From positions 1,364,001 to 1,428,000 of the forward strand of contig JAZAYU010000081.1 of assembly GCA_038501625.1 (NCBI GenBank): a stretch of DNA of 64,000 nt, read 5' to 3'. Under the pieces are notes generated by a model. The model did no database searches and was not told where the DNA came from. It saw only the letters and a list, made by a program, of their open reading frames with translations. Made by a program: the position numbers and the translations under genes. This DNA comes from Corbicula japonica (taxonomy: Eukaryota > Mollusca > Bivalvia > Venerida > Cyrenidae). Shown here in pieces: positions 55,750 to 64,000 of the stretch (the first letter of the stretch is position 1; each line of letters opens with the position of its first letter).

Positions 55750-57445
55750 TAACCCTTTTCTCCATATACATTGTAAACATTTTTAGGCATGTGCAACCAG
55801 TGTAGATTCAGATCAGCTGGCACATCTGTGCCGTCTGATCAGGATCTGCACTGGTCGCATTTTGGTCAGAAATAACCTAACAAACCAAACAAGAGGGCCA
55901 TGATGGCCCTGAATCGCTCACCTGTGTATGAAACTCAAGTTATTAACCAGAAACTGAATTTTTATTTTTAGCAACAGTGACCTTGACCTTGATCACAGAC
56001 ACGTGGGTAGCAATCCCAATTTGTCTCTTGTTATAAGCTACCCATACACCAAGTTTGGAGTCAATATGCCAAAGCAAACTCAAGTTATTAAGTGGAAACT
56101 GATTTTCTATTTTTAGCAACTGTGACCTTAACCTTGATTACAGACACCTGGGTAGCAATCCCAAGCTGCTGTTTGATATAAGCTACTCATACACCAAGTG
56201 TGGAGTCAAAAAACCAAAGCAAACTCAAGTTATTAAGTGGAAACTGAATTTCTATTTTTAGCAACAGTGACCTTGATCTTGATCACAGACACGTAGGTAG
56301 CTTTCCCAAGTTGCCTCTTAATTTAAGCTATCCATATACCAAGTTTGGAGTCAATATGCCAAAGCAATCTCAAGTAATTAAGTAGAAACTGAATTTCTAT
56401 TTTTAGTAACAGTGACCTTGACCTTAATCACAGACACCTGGGTAGCAACTCCAAGCTGCCTTTTGATATAAGCTACCCATACATCAAGTTTGGAGTCAAT
56501 ATGCCAAAGCAAACTCAAGTTATTAAGCAGAAACTGAATTTCTATTTTTAGCAACAGTGACCTTGACCTTGATCAAAGACATCTGAGAAGAAACCCCAAG
56601 CTGCCTTTTGATATAAGCTACCCATATACCAAGTTTGGAGTCAATAGGCCTAAGCAAACTCAAGTAATTGAGCAAAGACCGAATTTCTATTTTTAGCAAC
56701 AGTGACCTTGACCTTGATCACAGACACCTGGGTAGCAACCCCAAGCTGCCTTTTGATATAAGCTACCCATACACCAAGTTTGGAGTCAATAACCCTAAGC
56801 AAACTCAAGTAATTGAGCAAAGACTGAATTTCTATTTTTAGCAATAGTGACCTTGACCTTGATCACAGACACCTGGGTAGCAACCCCAAGCTGCCGTTTG
56901 ATATAAGCTACCCATACACCAAGTTTGGAGTCAATAGGCCTAAGCAAACTCAAGTAATTGAGCAAAGACTGAATTTCTATTTTTAGCAACAGTGACCTTG
57001 ACCTTGATCACAGACACCTGGGTAGCAACCCCAAGCTGCCGTTTGATATAAGCTACCCATACACCAAGTTTGGAGTCAATAACCCTAAGCAAACTCAAGT
57101 AATTGAGCAGACTGAATTTCTATTTTTAGCAGCAGTGACCTTGACCTTGACCCTGTGGTCATGATTTGAACAACTTTTGTAGACATCAGTGCCAGGATGC
57201 TTTAGGACAAATTTGGTTAAAATCCATCAAGTGGTTTCAGAGGAGATGTTGTTTAAAGGAAATTGTTGACGGACGCCGGACGCCGGACAAAGACGGGTCA
57301 CAATAGCTCACCATGAGCCTATGGCTCAGGTGAGCTAAAAAGCAAACAGTTTAGATCCTGATCAGATGGCATGGATGTGCCGGCTGATCTGGATCTAAAC
57401 TGTTCGCCCTAGTAATAAATGTGTGTCTATGGAGGAAAGCGTTAT
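55750..57445 (+). mobile_element. family A MITE split by element 3
   Basis: Left part 55750-55888 ends in AATAACCTAACAAACCAAA. Right part 57342-57445 has the hairpin AAACAGTTTAGATCC...GGATCTAAACTGTTCGC. Apart from the insertion the copy is well preserved. Confidence 0.9.
55889..57341 (+). mobile_element. 1.45-kb pearl/Helitron-like element 3, with ~144-bp tandem core
   Basis: It starts CAAGAG and the hairpin GGGCC-ATGAT-GGCCC (55895-55909), then the arm CGCTCACCTG (55915). It ends with the hairpin GAGCC-TAT-GGCTC (57315-57327), the arm CAGGTGAGC (57327) and TAAAAA. Nine core units carry AGTGACCTTGACCTTGATCA, near 55977, 56122, 56266, 56411, 56555, 56700, 56845, 56990 and 57132. Adjacent units at 56640-57110 are very similar, suggesting recent amplification. 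It splits a family A copy at the same spacer position as element 1. Confidence 0.88.
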
Positions 57446-57534
57446 TTTTTACTTTAGCTGCAATTACATTGTATAAATTGTCTTGTTATAACTCTTTCAT
57501 TAAGCTGATTAACATCAAAATGTAGGACTGTGCA

Positions 57535-57672
57535 TGATTTAACGTGCATGTGACCAGCCTTGATCCAGATCAGCCAGCACATCCAAGCCATCTGTTATAG
57601 ATCTACACTGGTTGCATCCTCGTCAAAGTTAACTTTTTAAATCTAAAAGCGGACAGTGTAGTTCCTGATCAG
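57535..57672 (+). mobile_element. family A MITE fragment
   Basis: First hairpin and spacer only (CATCCTCGTCAAAGTTAAC); truncated in the second hairpin. Confidence 0.75.
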
Positions 57673-58140
57673 AATCATAACAGTGACTGTGTATAATTTG
57701 GATACAACATCTACTATAAAGTATGTCCAAATGTTTTAGGCAGTAAAAGACATTTTTTTTACTTGTTATTATGTTGTTGGGAATGAAAGAGTAATTAGCT
57801 ATACACATAAAACTGAAATTCCATAAATACCACTGTAATGAAATCACTTACTAATTGCCTATTAAGGAATTTATATAAACAAGTGTGTGGAAGTCAGCTT
57901 TAAGATTGCACTTAAAATTCAAGGAAATATATTAATCAAAACTCTTAAGTACAGCTGCTTTGTTAAAGGTTTCTGAATAATAATGACAACTTAAAAAAAT
58001 TGCGGATAAAAGTGTAATATACATTTTGTTGTTGTGTAAATTTCAAAGCCACAATCTTCAACAATTTTAAAGTCAAAATTGTGAAAGAACAATTTTAACT
58101 TAGTCTGATGCATTCAGAGCCAGTTTTGTGAACACCAGAA

Positions 58141-58955
58141 ATGGGGGCCTACCGATATCCAGAGTTACCTCCCATTGAGAGTAGCTTCCCTTGCTGATTG
58201 GGTAGTTCCGGTTTAGAAGCGGTAATAAAGCGTAGCGTTAAAAGCGTAGATAAAAAGTTTCAAAGTGCTTTTGAAGTTAAAATTCATTGTCAAATTAACA
58301 AAAAAAGTGAAACAGGCATATAAGGAATAACCATCATCTTTGTAAAGTGATTTTACGTTAATAACTAAATGCATTTTTACCTATTTACGTAACTGCACGT
58401 ATCCTTTATGAAAAATTATTTATTGGCTGGCATCAAAATTTTAGCTTTTTAAAATGTTCACTTAAGTAATCAGCCAATCACCATTAAGTCATGCAAACAA
58501 TGCTTATTAAGAAAAGGGCCTTGTGTTTTATGATCATGTTACGTAATCTAATTAGCAAGACTGGGTTTTTCCAGCTGGAGGTGTGATTTTTACCAGCTGG
58601 AGGTGTTTCATTGGCGGAAGTCAAACTTTATTTTACATCATGTGTTATAAATTGTACTAGTCTACCTTTTTTTCGTTAACTGTTTCTTACTTTTCTTTCC
58701 CTCAAATCTGCCATTTTTGAGCATAAGAAGTGCGTATTTTTACTCTTTATTACCGAAGCAGTCAAACATAACGATGTTAAACACATACCTCACAAACGTA
58801 TAAAATGGGTAAAAATTTTTTTAAATATTATGCGCTGCACTATAAAACTATCTAATTTTTCCATTCAATGATAATAATCAAACGTTTTTATGCATTATGC
58901 TGATCTCTGACCAACCAGACCCTATTTAGGCATTTTAGAAAATAACACCTAAAAT
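58141..58955. mobile_element. family C transposon, deleted copy
   Basis: It shares with 2021-3411 the left end (GGGGGCCTACCGATATCC, GGTAGTTCCGGTTTAGAAGC), the segment ATGTTACGTAATCTAATT and a later block (GAGCATAAGAAGTGCGT; AACGATGTTAAACACA). It lacks about 470 bp of the interior and the right inverted repeat. Confidence 0.85.
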
Positions 58956-59984
58956 ATCAGTTTTTGGTGTTCACTGAAACAAAATTAATATGATTTCTTC
59001 TATAACTTAAATGGTTAGGGTAAACTATTTCCACAGAATGTGCTGGCTGGTCTGGATCTACATTGGTAGCACATAGAACAGCAGTCCCAACACAGGGTTA
59101 ATTTCATTTCAATACAACAGTAACTGGTAATTTCCTACCAATAAATTGTAATACTTCATTAAATAACTTTTACTGTGTTCTTGTCTTTCTTTTTTTTATA
59201 ATTTTAACAACTAATTTATCAATGTGAAGAAATTAATTTAGCAAATACAGTTTTATGGTATATTTTGTACTAAAAGAAATGATTTTGCATACTTAAATAA
59301 TATACATATAATTTTGTAGGCCAAGGGCACAAAATGACTTTTTAGATGGACATGCTAATCCAAAAGATCACTTCACTCTGATTTATTTGAAACATGGATA
59401 TTTTACACCTGATTTCACAAATCTTTCCTATTTGCATAATCATACTGGCGATAATGGTCAAAAAGCTACCAGAAGTTCCTAATCCAACTCAAGCAGGTGA
59501 TAATGAAAGGTTTAAAATGTAAACTTTACTTAAAGATTAGTCCGGCTTTTTCAACATTTAATACTCATATTCGTATATAATTTGAGCACGATATTTGCAA
59601 GAAAGCAAAAATTATTGTAACTGCAATACGTTTAAACTTCTAATGAAACCTTAAATTGTAAGTAAAATCCCTGGACCTCTGGTATTCAATTTGAACAAGG
59701 GTTTCTTTAGGAAATATTTAGTAAAAAAATGTCTGCCCTGCTCAGTGATGGGACATGTGAAGACTATTGGAAGATTATTTCAGCTAATTCTTCCTCCTTC
59801 ATCATTTCATTTTTGAGTAATGGGAGGTTTCATTTCTGACCATAAACTCTTGCAGTTAATGGCAACAGAAAATCATAGCAAGCAAAGCAAATCGGTTAAT
59901 ATTAACCAGCCATTCTTATTCATTGTATAACATGTATTAACTATTTTATAATGTTGGTTTTCCATATGTTAACTGCTTGTCTAT
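58956..59984. other. intron 1 stretch, nothing recognised
   Basis: Apart from a family A end at 59035, only AT-rich unique sequence is visible. Confidence 0.4.
59035..59102 (+). mobile_element. family A MITE, right end only
   Basis: TGTGCTGGCTGGTCTGGATC to CACAGGGTTAA. Confidence 0.68.
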
Positions 59985-60190
59985 ACCTTTCCTCGATAAA
60001 TACACCTTTACTGCATGGGCGATCAGTTTAGATCCAGATCAGCCAACACATCTGTGTCATCTGATCAGGATCTTAACTGTTTGCTTTTTGATTTGTTAGC
60101 TTATTTCTGAAAACCAGTTGCCATTTCAGCCAATCGATTGCTTGAGATTTGAGACTGGCCTCCAATCTGTTTTATGATCTTGGGGCCTGA
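59985..60190 (-). mobile_element. family A MITE left half joined to a family B half
   Basis: TTTCCTCGATAAATACACCT, one complete ACAGTTTAG-type hairpin and the start of the spacer run straight into the right half of a family B palindrome (60110-60190). The other halves of both are gone. Confidence 0.82.
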
Positions 60191-61000
60191 GCTCCAACAG
60201 TATCACAGAACAGTTATCACCAACCCTGGTTAAGTTTCGAGAACTTGTTACTGGACGAGTATTAAATTTTGTCAGCTTCTATAATTATTCTTGTATAACA
60301 TGTTAACAACTGTTAGCAAAGCTAAACATATTCTCTTTTTAGGATTAGACTTTGTTAAGTCATTTGTTGTTGTTGTTGTTTTTGTAAGGGTAAGTTTGGT
60401 TAGAGGTAAAGGTGAAGGATTCGGGGGCAGACGGATTGTAAAATTGTTATAAAGAATTGTATTGACACAAACCCATCATCTCACTATTTAGGAATTTACA
60501 TTTATTTTTCAAAAGCTTGCTGGACAATTTACCTTAACAAATTGAAAAAATAAATAAAGATTATCATACCGAAGAAAATAATTCAGCAAATTATAAATAA
60601 TTTAGAATAGAAATAATTAATATACTGTTGTCTTGTGAAATAAAAGAATAACATCTAAATGGCAAAGTATGCCATCAGGAGGTTTTGGGTTAATATTTTG
60701 GCAGCAGAACAGTAACTCAAAGCAATCCTCACCATTTACATCTAGACTAAAAGCTTGATTGACATGATATTGAAAAATATAAACAAGGATTGTTTGCCGA
60801 ACAAACACTTAAATTCTGCAGAATCTACCATTTCAAATAATAGGTTCTCACAGGACTTGTTTCGAAACATGTGAATAATAGCTTAAAAAACACATATTAG
60901 TTTTTTATTCGGCAAAATCTGCAGCCAGGTGCCAGTTGACGTTGTACCCCACCCACACCAAATTTATATGCAAAATTTACACACCTGTTATCACACTTAC
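60191..61000. other. intron 1, 5' end, nothing recognised
   Basis: AT-rich sequence directly downstream of exon 1, with a short GTT triplet run at 60367. No conserved motif was identified. Confidence 0.4.
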
Positions 61001-61057
61001 CTGTTGAGCCACTGGCTCTAAAATGCTCTCTATTGTCTTGGTGTGAAACACCGGCAT
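61001..61057 (-). CDS. VCL: vinculin coding exon 1 (start codon)
   Basis: This exon encodes residues 1-19, MPVFHTKTIESILEPVAQQ, which differs from the vertebrate N terminus by one conservative change as I recall it. The start is fixed by that match and by an adenine at -3 (AAAATG). The exon ends CAG followed by the donor GTAAGTG, phase 0. These residues form the first helix of the head domain, which docks talin. A 14.8-kb intron follows. An untranslated exon further upstream cannot be excluded. Confidence 0.97.
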
Positions 61058-61348
61058 TTTGACACGTCTGCCGTGTGTTTACAATCCGAGAATAAATAAA
61101 TTCCCAAATAAACAACAACCAAACTTGACAAACTTCGGCCAATTATATCACGGAGCTACCGTCTGTGTTATAGCGAGATATGCGAATTTCACAATATTAA
61201 TCATCAAGTACCAACGGATACAATCATTTTCAAAAATAACGTTTCTTTCTACTAAATTGCACTTTAAAATGCATATTTATTTGTTGCAATGAAATGATTA
61301 AGTTAAATATTTCGATTTCCGGGAAGCTGGAATCTGATCTGACGATCA

Positions 61349-61355
61349 CGGAAGT
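61349..61355 (+). promoter_or_regulatory. ETS-family motif beside the CArG box
   Basis: CGGAAGT lies 2 bp before the CArG box, in the order seen in the c-fos serum response element, where a ternary complex factor (Elk-1 type) binds beside SRF. The spacing here is about 2 bp larger than in c-fos. Confidence 0.45.
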
Positions 61356-61357
61356 TG

Positions 61358-61367
61358 CCATATTTGG
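61358..61367. promoter_or_regulatory. CArG box (SRF site)
   Basis: CCATATTTGG fits CC(A/T)6GG exactly, about 300 bp upstream of the vinculin ATG. In vertebrates vinculin is a known target of SRF with its MRTF cofactors, so the site is where function predicts it. A single 10-bp match is not proof. Confidence 0.6.
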
Positions 61368-62226
61368 AGGCTGGGGTCATCGCGGGTCATCGGCGATTCA
61401 ATCGTCTATAAATAATCAATTCATAGCACGGAATGAAAAAATGTCAACAACCGTCATATAAAAATACCTTCATGTACATTTTAATTTACATGGATGCATG
61501 GTGTAATTTATATCCGCGATATAGAGAGCAAACCGTTTAAACCAAAAGCTGTGGTTCCGCTCGACTGATGCGCAGAATTGCCAGAATGCTATCTGATTCG
61601 CTTTATTAAGCAGCGCAAGCTGAAACAAATAGGCCTTCAAGTGTGGAAAGACAGGAATACGCAATTAAGAGAGAAACATTTAAACAAGCTGATTTAGATT
61701 GCTTTCATATCGGTAGCCAATTTCATGTTGGTTTCCAAAGATGAGAACACTGTAAAAAGATGCTGCTAAAATTAGGCCTATGTTGCGAAACTTAGGCTTG
61801 TACTATTTATCTTTCGACTTTTTCCCATCCCACTGTACTCAACAGAAAACAGCTAACAGTAAATATGTTTGAGGCAAAAAAGTTTCATTAGTTGTAGTTG
61901 TAAAGAATGAAATTTAATCAAGTTTCAAGTTTCAAATTTATTGGCAATATATCAGCAAATTGTTGCCTTTGGCCATTTACAACATCATAAATATGGCAAA
62001 GACAAGTTACAGTTAACAAATAGTAAACATGGCATATTCAACATACAATACAAGAGTACATGCAGACAGTATACAAGAAACAACAAAAAAACAAGAAACA
62101 GTTATACCTGTAGGGTAAGTGATTGCAAATTGAATACATCATCAAACATTTACTTTTCTTAATTGTTACATATACAACATATATTAGTACATACATGCAG
62201 GCAGCATACAAGACAAGAAAAAAAAG

Positions 62227-62859
62227 TTATATCTGAAGGGTAATTGATCTCAAATTGAATGCATCTTTCAAAAATTTACTAATTTTAATTATTACATTTT
62301 TACGTTTAGAAGACATAAGATAGGTGAATTTTGACAATGAAGGCCATGAACAGTTCCCAAGATGTTCATTTCTAATCAATGAATAATATGGACAACACAG
62401 TAAAAAATGATATTCCGATTCAACAGCGTTTTGATAACACAATTTACATTTACGATTTTCTCTTAAGATGTTGTTATATCTACCAGTTTCAATCTCGAGA
62501 GTATGGGAACTCAATCTAAATTGTGTATAAAGTTTTCTTAATTTATCTGACTTCAAAATACATAAATAGTCTTTGAATATAAATGTAGTTTTAAATTTGT
62601 TATAATAATATTCTAATTTAGGCATCGAGTTAATAGACTCTGACCAGGTTTGTATGAATTGGTCTCTTATTCGTTGTTTAATAGACGGAAAGTAATTAGC
62701 ATTTGCATTACAGTCAACTCTTAAAAATTGGAATCCTAATTTATCTAGAAAAATCTTCATAGTGTTTTTTCCTGTTGCTACTATTACATTGTTCTGTGTA
62801 AAAATAATGAATTGGCGAGTTAACATGTTTGTTAATTTTAAGCCAAAATTTAACTGCAC
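62227..62859 (-). pseudogene. LINE polyprotein C-terminal fragment with zinc-knuckle motif
   Basis: 210 codons. TQFRLSSHTLEIETGRYNN precedes CKLCYQNAVESEYHFLLCC, a C-x2-C...H-x4-C cluster common at LINE C termini. It ends at a stop within 310 bp of the element's 3' end. Confidence 0.85.
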
Positions 62860-63202
62860 GTTCTTTGCTTATAACAGATAGGGGAAACCTTCCAAGTTCA
62901 CCAAAGACTGCTAAATTAGGTGTTTGTTGCTTGACTCCTAGTATGTGTTTACAAAAACGGATGTGTAATTTATCAAGTTCTTTAAAATCATATGCACCAA
63001 AAATTTCTGATCCATACAGTAAGATCGGAACTACCATTCTATCAAAAAGATAAAATTTTGTTTTAATATCAATTTCAATTTTATCAAATATTAACAACAG
63101 ATTATGGTATGCTTTTAATGCCTGTTCTGCAAGCGCAGTAACAGCGTGAGATAAATTACCTGTATAATGAAATTTGACACATAGATATGTAAATGTATCC
63201 AC
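62741..63202 (-). pseudogene. LINE reverse transcriptase thumb/connection fragment
   Basis: 153 codons with FHYTGNLSHAVTALAEQALK, VVPILLYGSEIFG and HIRFCKHILGVKQQTPNLAV, a stretch typical of molluscan LINE polyproteins following the FADD catalytic region. It overlaps the next frame by about 120 bp, marking a frameshift. Confidence 0.85.
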
Positions 63203-63503
63203 TTTTTCGATTTTAATACCATTGACAAAAATATCCTCATGGTTTACCCCCTTCGTCTTTTTTCAAAAACACATACCTTCGTTTTATTAACATTAATTTT
63301 TAATCCCCATTTCTCAGAATAAATACAAAGATTATCGACCTGTAGTTGTAGACTTCTAGGATCAGTGGTAAATCAAACAATATCATCAGCAAACAAAATC
63401 AAATACATTGATAACATATTAAGGTCATTTTCAGTAAGAGCATTAAAATCGATACATTTTGTTATATCATTTATAAATAAAATAAATAATAGAGGTGACA
63501 ATC

Positions 63504-64000
63504 AACCCTAGGTGTCTGCCAACTGTCCTACAAACTGTTATCTTGGTATGTACCCAGATAATGAGAATCGCGGATTATGATAGATTGTGAGTATAATAAT
63601 AGATCGCCGGATCGGAGAAAACAGCATGGAGAGGTTAGTTATTGTATGTATTTCATGTTATTGTGATCTAATACTTATCATTTGCGATAGATAACAATCA
63701 AGCGATGTCCTACCCTTCCTCTAATACCCATACATTTGGAATCGGCCGCAAGATAAAGTAAAAAACAGGAAAATGATCACGCAACATCCCAGATTTCTAC
63801 AAAAAACTACGTATTATTCCCCAAAAATATAATTAAACGTGTTTTTTTTTGTAAACGACACTGCTGTTATAAAAGCCCAAACATCGACAATCAATATTTA
63901 GCCAGTATTATGAGTATATTCATGAACACACGTCTCTTTTCTGAGGCACCTGAAGCAAATTGGATAACAGGGATTCGCCTAGAAAAAGGCAATGGATAAC
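63504..64000. other. intergenic, no supported gene
   Basis: AT-rich sequence upstream of vinculin. A short ATGGAGAG followed by GTTAGT at 63626 on plus could be the first exon of a divergent gene, but there is no further support. Confidence 0.4.

Larger units (their letters stand above)
61058..61443 (-). promoter_or_regulatory. VCL: probable vinculin promoter / 5' UTR region
   Basis: The ~385 bp upstream of the start codon is richer in CpG than the introns, especially 61310-61410, and holds an ETS motif and a CArG box. No TATA box at a sensible distance was recognised. The transcription start is not determinable from sequence, and part of this segment is likely 5' UTR. Confidence 0.6.
61925..63503 (-). 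mobile_element. 5'-truncated LINE (non-LTR retrotransposon)
   Basis: Minus-strand remains of a reverse transcriptase with its C-terminal region, about 1.6 kb, with an AATAAA near the 3' end and a final GAAACTTGAAACTTG repeat. The 5' break at ~63503 falls just before the SPLLFILFIND motif. It is disrupted by a stop right after FADDIV (63389 region), a frameshift near 63255 and another in 62741-62859. It lies upstream of the vinculin promoter. Confidence 0.88.

Noticed and set aside
56650..56989. Two near-identical 64-codon minus-strand frames
   Set aside because: They are the same stretch of adjacent tandem core units in element 3, not a duplicated gene.
63626..63633. First exon (ATGGAGAG before GTTAGT) of a divergent gene
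   Set aside because: Three codons and a weak donor are not evidence; nothing downstream in the window supports it.

Overview
This is a eukaryotic, AT-rich, intron- and repeat-laden window. It is filled almost entirely by one gene read on the minus strand: vinculin, the actin- and talin-binding adaptor of cell adhesions. I placed 20 constitutive-looking exons, running from the start codon (61057) down to the exon that ends in the tail domain at 670. All splice phases agree from exon to exon. The last ~55-60 residues and the 3' UTR lie beyond position 1. Three further candidate exons sit in the introns of the proline-rich linker. All three start and end in phase 1, so any combination could be included without a frameshift. 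The central region has two vinculin repeats, as in nematodes, rather than the three of vertebrates.

The repeats point to a bivalve mollusc. There are large elements with ~145-bp tandem cores rich in TGACCTTGACC, of the kind described in bivalves as 'pearl'-like or non-autonomous Helitron-like elements. There are also dozens of ~240-bp foldback MITEs and bivalve-like LINE remnants. Species cannot be told from the sequence alone.

Layout (plus coordinates; the gene runs right to left). 670-4213: tail-domain exons and the end of the linker, with a 1.4-kb inverted-repeat transposon at 2021-3411. 4214-18615: the linker, with candidate cassette exons C, B and A and a 2.2-kb element at 13109-15340. 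18615-24867: head D4 exons, with a 2.5-kb 30-bp minisatellite (22121-24640) that appears to derive from the neighbouring vinculin exon. 26799-32417: the two central repeats. 33946-46168: head D1 exons, with further transposons. 46169-61000: a 14.8-kb first intron. 61001-61057: coding exon 1. Around 61350: an ETS motif next to a perfect CArG (SRF) box, likely promoter. 61925-63503: a 5'-truncated LINE.

The most notable non-coding structure is nesting. A TTAA-flanked, double-hairpin MITE ('family A', about 43 copies or fragments) has repeatedly been invaded by other elements. The three large invaders share no obvious sequence at their ends. They do share one architecture: a small terminal hairpin, a 9-12 nt arm, a tandem core, a second hairpin, the complementary arm and an A-rich edge.

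No complete second gene, rRNA gene or CRISPR array was found. Two tRNA-like sequences look like SINE or pseudogene remnants.
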